DNA of 64,000 nt from Agathobaculum massiliense. GTDB lineage: Bacteria; Bacillota; Clostridia; Oscillospirales; Butyricicoccaceae. Made by a program: the position numbers and the translations under genes. The stretch lies in the NCBI RefSeq assembly GCF_900291975.1, contig NZ_OMPN01000001.1:1240001-1304000 (forward strand), in the 5' to 3' direction. The notes beneath the pieces are model-generated. The model saw nothing but the letters and a program-made list of their open reading frames with translations. It was not told the origin of the DNA and ran no database searches. This document shows, piece after piece, positions 49,730 through 58,889 of this stretch. Every line of letters starts with the position of its first letter. Within the stretch, counting starts at the first letter, position 1.

Positions 49730-50719
49730 TTATTCGTCTTTGAACGAATCGACATTCGTCTCGTCAACAACCTTGGTCGAAACCTCATAGAATTCCTTGA
49801 CCTCGTTGCCCTCCAGTACGTCTACCGCAGCCACTACACCTTCATAGCCCTGCATATACGGATCGCCCCAAGAGGTAAGCGTGATCTTACCTTCCTTCAG
49901 CGCGGAAACCGCATCGTCGTTTGCATCCTGACCAGAAATCATAATCTCACCCGTCTTACCTGCAGCATCGACCGCCTCCGCAGTGCCCAACGCCATCTCG
50001 TCGTTGCAGCAGAAGAACGCGTCTACATCTGGGTAGGACTGGAGCAGGTTCTGCGCCACGTTCAGCGCCTCCGCACGGGAGTAGTTCGCAGACTGAGAAG
50101 CAACAAGTTCAATGTCCGGATACTCCTCGAGCGCTTTCTTGCAACCTTCGATACGGTCAAGCGAGGTCTGCGCACCGGTAGAGCCCTCAATGATGATCAG
50201 CGTACCCTTGCCGCCCATTTTTTCAAACAACGCTTTGGCAGTCTCGTAGCCCTGCTGTACGTTCTCCAAGCCGACAAAGGTTTCACACAGGCTCTCGTCA
50301 CCCAGGCGGGTGTTAAGCGCTACAACAGGGATATCTGCATCAACGATACGCTGTGCAGCCGGAACAATTGCCTCGGTATCGACCGGACACAGAACGACGC
50401 AGTCTACGCCGTTCACGATTGCTTCATCACAAAGCTGATTCTGCTGCTCGTTGCCCGAACCCTCGGCGGTATCGACCGGCGTTTTTACCTCGACATTGTA
50501 GCCCAGCTCTTCGCCGGCAGCCTGTGCCCCCTCAGCCATGCTGATAAAGAACGGTGCGGTAGAGTTCTTCAGGATAACGGTAATGTTTTTACCCCCCTCT
50601 GCGTTTTCGCCTCCGTCGCCCGCCGCATTTCCACCATCGCTGCCGTTGCCGCAGCCTGCGAATGTGGCTGTCATGGCCGCTGCCATCAGCAGCGCCGCAA
50701 TTCTTTTGCTCTTTTTCAT
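49730..50719 (-). CDS. Ribose/inositol-type ABC sugar-binding lipoprotein
   Basis: A 329-residue periplasmic-binding-protein-like lipoprotein: signal peptide with lipobox (FAGC), acidic linker, then PBP type-1 fold with NSTAPFFISMAEGAQAAGEELG, DCVVLCPVDTEAIVPA, GGKGTLIIIEGSTGAQT and FFCCNDEMALGTAEAV. It should capture the cyclitol or sugar and deliver it to the two permeases. Specificity is inferred from context with the inositol-type enzymes. Confidence 0.93.
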   Translation of the reverse strand: MKKSKRIAALLMAAAMTATFAGCGNGSDGGNAAGDGGENAEGGKNITVILKNSTAPFFISMAEGAQAAGEELGYNVEVKTPVDTAEGSGNEQQNQLCDEAIVNGVDCVVLCPVDTEAIVPAAQRIVDADIPVVALNTRLGDESLCETFVGLENVQQGYETAKALFEKMGGKGTLIIIEGSTGAQTSLDRIEGCKKALEEYPDIELVASQSANYSRAEALNVAQNLLQSYPDVDAFFCCNDEMALGTAEAVDAAGKTGEIMISGQDANDDAVSALKEGKITLTSWGDPYMQGYEGVVAAVDVLEGNEVKEFYEVSTKVVDETNVDSFKDE

Positions 50720-50793
50720 GATACATTCTCCTTTTCTGGCTCTTTCTTTATCATCATACGGCGTGATGCCGTTATGACACACAAACAGATGCC

Positions 50794-51765
50794 TCACTTA
50801 TTGCCTTTTCCCGCATATTTTGCCATCAGGTTGTTGAGTACGCGTTCATAAACAATTGCAAACAGAATTACAAAACCGACTACCGCCTGTTGCCAGTTGG
50901 TCGATACACCCATGATGTTCATACCGTTTCGGATAAACATAATGATCATTGAACCGATCACCGTATTGACAACCGAACCTGTGCCGCCGCAAAACGCGAT
51001 ACCGCCGATCAGCGCGGAAGCGATCGAATCGTTTGTCAACGTGCCTCGGATACTGGGATCGGCCGCATTCAGGCGCGCCAGATACAGGATGCCGGTCAGC
51101 GCGGCCAGCAGGCCGTTTGTGACATAAACGCCGAGGATAACCCCATCAGAGTGCATGCCAGACAGCTTGGTCGCCTTTTTATTGTGGCCCAAGGAGTAAA
51201 GCGTACGGCCATAAATTGTGCGACGCGTCAGGAAATACAGCACCGCGAACACAAGGAACGTGACCAGCGCAACATTCGGGATACCCGGGATCAGGTATCC
51301 GTTTACGATACTGCGGAAGCCGTCCGAAAAGCCGTAGACATACTCGCCGTTACATACGACATAGGCCAGGCCAAGCGCCATAAAGTCCACACTGAACGTT
51401 GCGATAAACGGTTCGATCTTTACCTTGCTGATCAGCACGCCATTGAACAGGCCGAATCCAAGTCCCACACCGAACGCAACCACAAGCCCCATAAAATAAT
51501 TCCCTTGCTGGAAATAGGACGCGCTCAGATAACTGGAAAGAACCATGGTGGACGACATCGAGATATCAATACCGCCCGAGATAATGGCAAGGCTCATGCC
51601 GAATGCCATCAGGATCGTGAATGGAGTCTGCTGGAACACAACCTGTGTGATATTATCGACCGACAGGAAAGCCTCCGGCCGGAGCAGGGCGAAGCCCACG
51701 CATACAACCGCCAGGATCAGGAAACGGGAGAGCAGGTCGATCTGGTTTTTCTTTTTAACCGACAT
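50794..51765 (-). CDS. Sugar ABC transporter permease (RbsC family), second
   Basis: A 323-residue permease with about eight helices and the RbsC-family motifs ISGGIDISMSSTMVLSS and RTIYGRTLYSLGHNKKATKLSG. GAGGAGGG precedes ATG 51765, which lies 10 bp inside the preceding permease gene. The two permeases form a heterodimer with the ATPase at 52755. Confidence 0.93.
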   Translation of the reverse strand: MSVKKKNQIDLLSRFLILAVVCVGFALLRPEAFLSVDNITQVVFQQTPFTILMAFGMSLAIISGGIDISMSSTMVLSSYLSASYFQQGNYFMGLVVAFGVGLGFGLFNGVLISKVKIEPFIATFSVDFMALGLAYVVCNGEYVYGFSDGFRSIVNGYLIPGIPNVALVTFLVFAVLYFLTRRTIYGRTLYSLGHNKKATKLSGMHSDGVILGVYVTNGLLAALTGILYLARLNAADPSIRGTLTNDSIASALIGGIAFCGGTGSVVNTVIGSMIIMFIRNGMNIMGVSTNWQQAVVGFVILFAIVYERVLNNLMAKYAGKGNK

Positions 51766-52762
51766 TGTTGTATACCCTCCTCTGCGCCTTGATATTCTTC
51801 CTGTGGTCGTTGACCACATCAATAATGATCAGAGCAACGATCACAAAGCCGGTGATCGCCTTCTGCCAGGTGGCAGGGATGCCAACCAGGCTGAGGCCGC
51901 TCGCCAGAATCTTCATCAGCAGCGCGCCGAGGATCGTGCCGCCAATGCCGCCTTTGCCGCCGATGAACGGCGTGCCGCCAATGACGATGGCCGCCATTGC
52001 GTTGAATGTATAGTCCACACCCACTGCCGGACTGCCTGAATTGGTCATGCAGGCGATCAGCACGCCGGCCAGCGCCGCAAACAGCCCGCTGAGCGCATAA
52101 ACGATAATCGAAGTCTTGACCACGTTGATGCCGCTCACAGAGGCTACAGCCTGCGAACCGCCGAGCGCGAAAACATCGTAGCCGAATTTAGTCTTCTTCT
52201 GTATCCATACCATCAGCGCCGCCAGGATGACCGTGATCCAGATCACAACGTAGATACCGGCAATCTTTCCGTTGCCGATCCAGTTGACGATATCGTTCTT
52301 GATCGCCACGGTATTGCCGTCCGTCGTTACCAGCGCCAAGCCGGCAAAAACGCTCATCATACCGAAAGTGACAACCCAAAAGTCAAAATTACATTTGGCA
52401 ATCAATAGCCCGTTGATCACACCGACCGCAATACCGATCAGCAGCGGCAGCAGCAGAGCCAGCGCGACCGGCACGCCGGCGTTATACAGCACCACCACGG
52501 AGACTGCAGCCATTGACACCACCGAACCGACCGACATATCAATCTTACCGATCAGGATGACCAGTGTGAAGCCCAGCGCCGCCATCAGCAGTGTGCAGGT
52601 GTTGCGGAAAATCATCATGATATTGTACGAGGATAAAAAGCGTTCGTTGGCCAAGCCAAACAGGACGAACAGCACGATGTTGCCGATCAGGATACCGGGG
52701 ATGTTCAGCTTTCTCAGCCCTGCCAGCAGACCTGCCGCGCCCCCTTTCTGCGATTTATTCAT
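51755..52762 (-). CDS. Sugar ABC transporter permease (RbsC family), first
   Basis: A 335-residue permease with LVILIGKIDMSVGSVVSM and FGYDVFALGGSQAVASVSGI, then AAIVIGGTPFIGGKGGIGGT. It overlaps the ATPase gene by 8 bp and the next permease by 11 bp, so all are tightly coupled. Confidence 0.93.
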   Translation of the reverse strand: MNKSQKGGAAGLLAGLRKLNIPGILIGNIVLFVLFGLANERFLSSYNIMMIFRNTCTLLMAALGFTLVILIGKIDMSVGSVVSMAAVSVVVLYNAGVPVALALLLPLLIGIAVGVINGLLIAKCNFDFWVVTFGMMSVFAGLALVTTDGNTVAIKNDIVNWIGNGKIAGIYVVIWITVILAALMVWIQKKTKFGYDVFALGGSQAVASVSGINVVKTSIIVYALSGLFAALAGVLIACMTNSGSPAVGVDYTFNAMAAIVIGGTPFIGGKGGIGGTILGALLMKILASGLSLVGIPATWQKAITGFVIVALIIIDVVNDHRKNIKAQRRVYNNVG

Positions 52763-54278
52763 TCACCGCACGCTCCTTTCCTCCAACAGCGAAGCGCATG
52801 ATGGCCTCCTGCGTCATATTCTCGCGCGTCACCTCGCCCGTGATCTCGCCATCCTTCATGACATAGACACGGTCGGAGATGCCGATAACCTCGTTCATTT
52901 CGGAGGAGATCATCAGGATGCCGTACCCCTCCCCGACAAGGCGGTCGAGCAGCTTGTATATTTCGCTCTTCGCGCCGACGTCGATGCCGCGTGTCGGCTC
53001 GTCAATGATCAGAAATTTACAGCCGGTTTCCAGCCATTTGCCGATAACGACCTTCTGCTGGTTGCCGCCGGACAGCTCTCCGACCAGCTTTTCCGCGTTC
53101 GGAGTCGCGATACGAAGCTCCGCCACATATTTTTTGCCGATCTCGTCCTCCGGCCCCGAGCGCAGGACGCCACCCTTAAACACCTTTGTCAGGCTTGCCG
53201 CGACCAGATTTTCCTTGATGGGCATCTGCAGTACAAGCCCCTCAGCCTTGCGGTCCTCGGAAAGATAACCCATGGAGTTACGCACGCTCTTTACAGGGGT
53301 AGTCCGCGTGATTTGCTTGCCGTATAGCGTATAGCTGCCGTGTTCGATCGGCTCGTCCCCGAACACAGCCTTGGCGATCTCGGTACGTCCCGCGCCAATC
53401 AGACCGGACAGCGAAACGATCTCGCCCTCGCGCACATTTATATTCACGTTGCGGAAGCGCCAGCCGGAAAGGTCCTTTGTCTCAAAGATCACCTTGCCGG
53501 GTTCGCGGTAATGCCGTTCGTACATGTTCTCTATCTTGCGGCCGACCATCATGGAAATCAGCGTGTCCAGATCCATATCCTCTACATCCACCGTATCGAT
53601 GTACTGTCCGTCACGCATAACGGTGACACAGTCCCCAATGCGCTTGATCTCGTCCATACGGTGCGAGATATATATGATCGCCACATTGTCTCTTTTCAGC
53701 TTTTCCACAATCTCGAACAGCTTATCGATCTCACGATCGGTCAGGGATGAGGTCGGCTCATCCATAATGACCAGCTTAACCTCCTTGGAAAGCGCCTTTA
53801 CCACTTCCACCATTTGCATCTGAGCGATACTCAGCTTTTTGACCAGGATGTTGGGGTCCAGATCCAGTCCCAGGCGGTCCATCAGCTCACGGCTGTCCTT
53901 TACCATCTTTTTATAGTCGATTACGCCCTTGAGACCTTTTACCATCGGCTCGTGGCCCAGATAAATGTTCTGCGCGATCGTCCGTTCCGGCAACAGGTTG
54001 AGCTCCTGGTGGATCATGCTGATGCCGGCCTCCATGGACTGGCGGACATTGGTGAAATTGACCTCCTGTCCGTCATACCAGACCGTTCCCTCATCCCTGG
54101 TGTATACGCCGGAAATAATCTTCATCAGCGTGGATTTACCCGCTCCATTTTCACCGAGCAGGATGTGGACCTTGCCCTTTTCACAGGTAAGCTGAACTTT
54201 GTCAAGCGCCAAAGTGCCCGGAAAACACTTCGTAATCCCTGTCATGCGCAAGATCACGTTATCTTGTTTTACGTCCAC
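52755..54278 (-). CDS. Sugar ABC transporter ATP-binding protein (RbsA/MglA type)
   Basis: A 507-residue tandem ATPase. N-terminal domain: Walker A GENGAGKST, signature LSIAQMQM. C-terminal domain: GLIGAGRTE (degenerate Walker A, normal in this family) and signature LSGGNQQKV. It energises import of a monosaccharide or cyclitol. It is preceded by the dehydrogenase at 54297 (18-bp gap). Confidence 0.95.
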   Translation of the reverse strand: MDVKQDNVILRMTGITKCFPGTLALDKVQLTCEKGKVHILLGENGAGKSTLMKIISGVYTRDEGTVWYDGQEVNFTNVRQSMEAGISMIHQELNLLPERTIAQNIYLGHEPMVKGLKGVIDYKKMVKDSRELMDRLGLDLDPNILVKKLSIAQMQMVEVVKALSKEVKLVIMDEPTSSLTDREIDKLFEIVEKLKRDNVAIIYISHRMDEIKRIGDCVTVMRDGQYIDTVDVEDMDLDTLISMMVGRKIENMYERHYREPGKVIFETKDLSGWRFRNVNINVREGEIVSLSGLIGAGRTEIAKAVFGDEPIEHGSYTLYGKQITRTTPVKSVRNSMGYLSEDRKAEGLVLQMPIKENLVAASLTKVFKGGVLRSGPEDEIGKKYVAELRIATPNAEKLVGELSGGNQQKVVIGKWLETGCKFLIIDEPTRGIDVGAKSEIYKLLDRLVGEGYGILMISSEMNEVIGISDRVYVMKDGEITGEVTRENMTQEAIMRFAVGGKERAVNE

Positions 54279-54296
54279 TGAATTACCTCCTTGTCC

Positions 54297-55199
54297 TTAA
54301 TCTGGCGTGCGAGCCAACTGATTCATCCTTTCGTTTACCAGAAGAATCGCCGTGTTATCTCTCTGCTTGAGCCCCATGGCGATCAGGCTGTTGTACATCT
54401 GCATGGTCAAGCTGGCGGTCGGCAGGTTTGCGTCAACCTGCTTTGCCAGTTCCATCGCCATACGCATGTCCTTGTGCATGTTATAGCCGGTCGAGGTCGG
54501 CGTGAAATCCCGCGCTTTCATGGTATCTGCCTTATAGCGCAGAATCGGCGCGGCGGCAGCGCTGTCCCCGATGAGATCGATCATTGTCTCCCAAGGGAGC
54601 CCCAGCTTTTCCCCCAGCACCAGTCCCTCGGAAAAGGACTGCAGCGCCTGCGCCAGCATCATATTAATGATGATCTTCATATATCGGGACTGCTCGCCGT
54701 CTCCCAGCCAAGTCTGGCGGTCGCCCAGGACCTTCAGATACGGCCGACAGGTCTCAAATACCTGCCGGTCGCCCGATACCATGATGCCGAGCGTTCCCGC
54801 CGCGGCAAAATGAGTACTGCCTGTCACTGGCGCGCGAAGCAACCAGCCGCCGTTCTTCTCCATCCGTTCTGCCGCCCTCGCAGAGGAATCCGGATCCACC
54901 GTACTCATATCAACCACTATTTTCTCCTGCAGGCTGGCCTTATCCAGACCGTCCGGCCCAGTGATTACATCCAGCAGAACCTCCCCGTTAGGGATCATCG
55001 TGAAAATGATATCCGCCTGCTCGGCCACCTCACGCGGGTTATGCGCCAGTCTTGCGCCAGTCTCCATCGCGTAACCGGACAGATCACGCCGGCCCGAGCC
55101 GCATATCGTTACCGGATAGCCAGCCTTGCAGAGCCGCGCAGCCATCGGGCCGCCCATCGCTCCGGTGCCGATCCAGCCCAGCCGCTTCGTGCCGCTCAC
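54297..55199 (-). CDS. 3-hydroxyisobutyrate dehydrogenase-family oxidoreductase
   Basis: The 300-residue beta-hydroxyacid dehydrogenase has the NAD fingerprint LGWIGTGAMGGPMAARLCKAGY and the catalytic Lys in the EQSRYMKIIINMMLA helix. Related enzymes oxidise 3-hydroxy acids or reduce tartronate semialdehyde. It overlaps the next zinc dehydrogenase by 4 bp. Its role in cyclitol breakdown is unknown; it might act on an open-chain uronate-like acid. Confidence 0.88.
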   Translation of the reverse strand: MSGTKRLGWIGTGAMGGPMAARLCKAGYPVTICGSGRRDLSGYAMETGARLAHNPREVAEQADIIFTMIPNGEVLLDVITGPDGLDKASLQEKIVVDMSTVDPDSSARAAERMEKNGGWLLRAPVTGSTHFAAAGTLGIMVSGDRQVFETCRPYLKVLGDRQTWLGDGEQSRYMKIIINMMLAQALQSFSEGLVLGEKLGLPWETMIDLIGDSAAAAPILRYKADTMKARDFTPTSTGYNMHKDMRMAMELAKQVDANLPTASLTMQMYNSLIAMGLKQRDNTAILLVNERMNQLARTPD

Positions 55200-56230
55200 A
55201 GCGTCAACACCACTTTCATCGTCCCCTCCGGCACGCGCGCAGTCGCAAACGCCTGCGCCGCCTCCCCGATGGGATAATAATGGCTGATCAGCTTATCCGC
55301 AGAGGCCGGATTTTTGCACAGGAATTCCATCGCGCGCGGGAAATCGCCCGTGCCGCCGATCGAACCGATGACTGTCAGCGACTTGGTAACGATCAGCTTT
55401 TGCGCGATCTCTACCTTGGCGATCATTCCGACGCAGCCCAGCACACCGCCCGGCTTTACCAAGTTGAGCGCATTGGCAAATACCGGCGCGACTCCCGTCG
55501 TTTCGATCACCACATCGTATTTCGCCGCAGCATACAGGGAAGCGTAATCGCCGCCCTCGCTGCTGGGCGCAAGCTCCTGTGCTGCGGGGATACGCGCGCC
55601 TTCGCCGCGTGCCAGCGCGGTGCGCGATTCCGCCAGATCGTATAGTTCGGCTTGCCTGCAGTTTTCCATATGCAGCAGAAGCATCAGCGCGCTCATGCCG
55701 ATCACACCGCCGCCCAGTACCAGTACGCGCTTATCCGCGAAACCGCTGGGGACCGCTTTGCGCACTTTTTCCACTAAGTGCGCCGCGACCGCAACCGGCT
55801 CGGAAAGGCAGAGATGCTTGATATCCAGCCCCTCCGGCGCTCTGTATAAGTACATTTCATCACGCAGAATATAGTCGGCCGAAGCCCCGTCAACCGTGAT
55901 GCCGAACTTTTCAATATGCTGGCACAGGTTTTTGTCCACCTCGCAGGACGGACAGGCGCCGCAGTACCGCGAGCAGTCACCGGTCACGACATCGCCGACC
56001 TCGACGCGGGTCACTTCGCTGCCGACCGCCTCCACCACGCCCGACCATTCGTGTCCGAACCGCATGGGATAGCTGTGCGGCCCGTTATAGGTGCCGTTGA
56101 ACAGATGGATATCCGAGCCGCAGATGCCGACATAGCGGATACGGACCAGCACCTCGCGCCCCTGTGGGACCGGTTTTGGGCCTTCCTGCGCCTCCACGCA
56201 TTTCGGCTCCTTCAAAATATACGAGATCAT
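55196..56230 (-). CDS. Zinc-dependent medium-chain dehydrogenase
   Basis: A 344-residue MDR enzyme with CGICGSDIHLFNG, GHEWSG and the structural-zinc cluster CGACPSCEVDKNLC; the NAD fold has LGGGVIGMSALML. It is the most divergent of the three zinc dehydrogenases in this operon. Candidate role: oxidising myo-inositol in place of the missing IolG, or another polyol. It overlaps neighbours on both sides by 4 bp. Confidence 0.88.
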   Translation of the reverse strand: MISYILKEPKCVEAQEGPKPVPQGREVLVRIRYVGICGSDIHLFNGTYNGPHSYPMRFGHEWSGVVEAVGSEVTRVEVGDVVTGDCSRYCGACPSCEVDKNLCQHIEKFGITVDGASADYILRDEMYLYRAPEGLDIKHLCLSEPVAVAAHLVEKVRKAVPSGFADKRVLVLGGGVIGMSALMLLLHMENCRQAELYDLAESRTALARGEGARIPAAQELAPSSEGGDYASLYAAAKYDVVIETTGVAPVFANALNLVKPGGVLGCVGMIAKVEIAQKLIVTKSLTVIGSIGGTGDFPRAMEFLCKNPASADKLISHYYPIGEAAQAFATARVPEGTMKVVLTL

Positions 56231-57309
56231 TCGTTTTCCTCCTCGCCGTTGGGATGGATGACCACCTTGACCGCGCCGTCCTTATGGTTGATAAAGGTGT
56301 CAAACGCCTGCTCCGTCTGCTCGATGGGGAATGTGTGTGTGACCAGACGCCGAGCGTTGACCTTGCCGTGGCCGATCATCCCTAGCAACGGCAGCGAGCA
56401 GTTCGGATTCGCGCGCACACCCTGAACCGTGATTTGGTTCTTTACCATATAATAAAGAGCTTCCTGTGTGGTCGGGACCTTGGGATACGCGATCACACCC
56501 ACTTTGCCGTTTTTCGCGGTCATGCGGATCAGCTCGTCGAGCGTATCGCCGGCGCCCGCGCAATCAAAGCTGCGGTCGGCACCCCTGCCGCCGGTGAGCC
56601 GGCGCACCTCCTCCACAACGTCCGCAACCTCGGTCGTCTCGATCGTATGATCTACGCCCAACTCTCTGGCGACAGAGAGGCGGTCATGATCCCTGTACCC
56701 GATCACTATGGTTTTGGAGCCCATGGCCTTCGCCATCTGCGCCAGCAGAATTCCCATCGGACCAGGGCCGATCACCGCTGTCCAGCCGCCCGGCACAATG
56801 CCGATCAGGCGGATGCCGTTAAACGCCGTACCGCCGGTATCGATCATGGCGCCCTCATCATAGGTCACGTTTTCCGGCATGACGGTCAGCGCTTTCTGAT
56901 CATAAACCTGATACTGCGCGTAGCAGCCGGGATGCGCATGCCCGTAATGGTGGTGGCCGGAATGCCCGTAATTCATACACAGATTATACAAACCCTGCTT
57001 GCACATTTCGCAGGTGCCGCAGCCGCTGTGCGCCTCGCCCGCTACACGGTCGCCGGGCTTCAGGTTGCTCACACCCTCGCCGATCGCGGCGACCCTTCCC
57101 GCAAACTCATGTCCAGCGATAAAGGGATAGTGCGGCGGCCAGCCGTCTTTGCGCACCTTTCCGGCGAAGATGCCGGGGTCTGATCCACAGATCGCGATCG
57201 ACCGGATCTCTACCAGAACCTCGTTATAGCCCGGCTGCGGGATATCAACCAGTTCTACCTGATATTCGCCCGGCGCATGCAGCACAACGGCTTTCATTTT
57301 TTGTTCCAT
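56227..57309 (-). CDS. Zinc-dependent dehydrogenase, IolM-like, copy 1
   Basis: The 360-residue MDR enzyme has MKAVVLHAPGEYQVELVDIP at its start, AICGSDPGIFAGKV, AGHEFAG, and CGTCEMCKQGLYNLCMNYG followed by a HHHYGHAHPGC loop. The copy at 57322 is very similar, and both resemble the scyllo-inosose 3-dehydrogenase (IolM) of Thermotoga. ATG 57309 follows GAGGTGG. The assignment to IolM is by context and similarity from memory. Confidence 0.85.
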   Translation of the reverse strand: MEQKMKAVVLHAPGEYQVELVDIPQPGYNEVLVEIRSIAICGSDPGIFAGKVRKDGWPPHYPFIAGHEFAGRVAAIGEGVSNLKPGDRVAGEAHSGCGTCEMCKQGLYNLCMNYGHSGHHHYGHAHPGCYAQYQVYDQKALTVMPENVTYDEGAMIDTGGTAFNGIRLIGIVPGGWTAVIGPGPMGILLAQMAKAMGSKTIVIGYRDHDRLSVARELGVDHTIETTEVADVVEEVRRLTGGRGADRSFDCAGAGDTLDELIRMTAKNGKVGVIAYPKVPTTQEALYYMVKNQITVQGVRANPNCSLPLLGMIGHGKVNARRLVTHTFPIEQTEQAFDTFINHKDGAVKVVIHPNGEEENE

Positions 57310-57321
57310 CAGCAATCCACC

Positions 57322-58392
57322 TCAGCAATCCCCGTTTGGATGAACGATGACCTTGAGCGCGCCGTCTTTCCGTCCGATAAAGGTGTCGAACGCTTCGTGT
57401 ATCTGCTCCATGGGGAAGCGATGTGTAATCTGATCCTTTACGTTCAGGCTTCCCTGCGCCATCAGGTCAAGCACAATTTTGGAGCAGTTCGGGTTCGCAC
57501 GCACGCCATGCAGTGTAATCTGGTTCATGATCAGCGACTTGAGCGCCGCCTCCTGCCCGTCTTTAGGCGGAATGCTGATCAGCGCCACATGGCCGCCCTT
57601 GCGCGCCATCTGCACGGATTCAAAATATGCCGTTGCATTGCCGGCCGCTTCAATCACCTGATGCGCGCCGCCACCGGTGATGCGCCGTACCTCCTCAACC
57701 GGATCGTCCACCTTTTCATAATCGATCGTATAGTCCGCGCCGAGCCTTGCCGCCATCGCCAAACGCTGGCGCCGGCCGATTACAATGGTCGCCGACCCCA
57801 TGGCCTTTGCCAGACACATTGCCATAATGCCCATCGGCCCCGGTCCGATAATGGCGGTAAAGCCGCCCGGCTCCACGCCGGTCAGGCGCAGCGCGTTGTA
57901 AGCAGTACCCGCGGTATCCACCAGCGTCCCTTCGTCGTAGGTAACGTTATCCGGTAGCAGCGTCAGCGCTTTCTGATCATACACCTGATACTGCGCGTAA
58001 CAACCCGGCGAACTATGCCCGTAGTGATGATGCCCCGCCGCCTGATTGCCATAATTCAGGCACAGGTTATAATAACCCTTTTTGCACATTTCGCAGGTGC
58101 CGCAGCCACAATGCGCTTCACCTGCTACCCGATCGCCCTGCTTGAGGTTGGTCACGCCCTCTCCCAGCGCTACAACCTGCGCCGCGAACTCGTGTCCGGC
58201 GATAAAGGGAAAGTGCGGCGGCCAGCCGTTCTGCAGCACCTTTCCATTAAAGATGCCGGGGTCCGACCCGCAAATCGCAACCGCTTTCACCTCTACCAAC
58301 ACTTCGCCGCGTCCCGGATGCGGTACAGGGACCCAATCCACGGAGAATTCTCCCGGCGCGTGTATCTGCACGGCCCTCATTTTCTCCTCCAT
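57322..58392 (-). CDS. Zinc-dependent dehydrogenase, IolM-like, copy 2
   Basis: A 356-residue paralogue of the previous gene: AICGSDPGIFNGKV, AGHEFAAQVVALGEGV, CGTCEMCKKGYYNLCLNYG, GHHHYGHSSPGCYAQYQVYD. It is first in the ten-gene operon. The start is uncertain: ATG 58392 is preferred, 58419 and 58380 are possible. Two adjacent copies suggest action on two related cyclitols or on two positions of one ring. Confidence 0.85.
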   Translation of the reverse strand: MEEKMRAVQIHAPGEFSVDWVPVPHPGRGEVLVEVKAVAICGSDPGIFNGKVLQNGWPPHFPFIAGHEFAAQVVALGEGVTNLKQGDRVAGEAHCGCGTCEMCKKGYYNLCLNYGNQAAGHHHYGHSSPGCYAQYQVYDQKALTLLPDNVTYDEGTLVDTAGTAYNALRLTGVEPGGFTAIIGPGPMGIMAMCLAKAMGSATIVIGRRQRLAMAARLGADYTIDYEKVDDPVEEVRRITGGGAHQVIEAAGNATAYFESVQMARKGGHVALISIPPKDGQEAALKSLIMNQITLHGVRANPNCSKIVLDLMAQGSLNVKDQITHRFPMEQIHEAFDTFIGRKDGALKVIVHPNGDC

Positions 58393-58471
58393 CGCTTTAG
58401 ACGCATCTCCTTTCTCCATGCACCGGCCTTCGCGGCCAAACTGTATGGTACAGACAGCCTATCATATTGCC

Positions 58472-58501
58472 ATAATAAAATAACATCTATCTCACTGTCA
58501 C
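58472..58501 (-). promoter_or_regulatory. Putative promoter of the ten-gene cyclitol operon
   Basis: -35 GTGACA (58496-58501) and -10 TATTAT (58472-58477), 18-bp spacer, on the reverse strand. Less sure than the divergent forward promoter. Confidence 0.45.
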
Positions 58502-58542
58502 TTTTTTGCATATGTAGAATATACTGGTTTTTCCTGCTTTTT

Positions 58543-58574
58543 TGGCATTTGAATGGCATGCCATATAAATGCCA
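58543..58574. promoter_or_regulatory. 32-bp nested palindrome, regulator-binding site candidate
   Basis: Outer arms TGGCATTT (58543-58550) and AAATGCCA (58567-58574) share one centre with the inner perfect palindrome ATGGCATGCCAT (58553-58564). 28 of 32 bases fit the dyad. The core TGGCATGCCA recurs at 58794. Confidence 0.7.
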
Positions 58575-58685
58575 TTTGATTCCTCCGTCTTTTTTAGCGC
58601 CTCCCCTCTGTGTAAGACTATAATTCCACATTTCAACCAAAAAATCAAGTGTCTAAAACCTCATTTTTCATTCAATAAGCCACAA

Positions 58686-58713
58686 ATTTTCGCTTCGCCT
58701 ATTGTGCGAAAAT
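58686..58713. repeat. Inverted repeat ATTTTCGC / GCGAAAAT
   Basis: 8-bp perfect arms (58686-58693, 58706-58713) with a 12-bp spacer in the divergent promoter region; a second operator type is possible. Confidence 0.45.
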
Positions 58714-58754
58714 CACAAAAATGAATTTTACCTCTTTATTTTTCCTTTTTCCTA

Positions 58755-58783
58755 TTGATAAAACAAAGGAGCGGGCGTATAAT
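58755..58783 (+). promoter_or_regulatory. Promoter of the iolN2-iolO2-gntR unit
   Basis: -35 TTGATA (58755-58760) and consensus -10 TATAAT (58778-58783), 17-bp spacer. Confidence 0.85.
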
Positions 58784-58793
58784 GCAGCCAAAG

Positions 58794-58814
58794 TGGCATG
58801 CCATTGACATGTCA
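58794..58814. promoter_or_regulatory. Twin operator palindromes at the forward start site
   Basis: TGGCATGCCA (58794-58803) and TGACATGTCA (58805-58814), two 10-bp palindromes 1 bp apart, lie at about +5 to +25. The first is identical to the core of the 32-bp palindrome at 58543. The GntR protein at 60782 is the natural candidate. Confidence 0.65.
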
Positions 58815-58889
58815 TTTGCTGATCCTATCTATCACACCAACGATCCCATTCCATTTACAAATTTTAATACGAAAGGCAGGTACAAAAAG

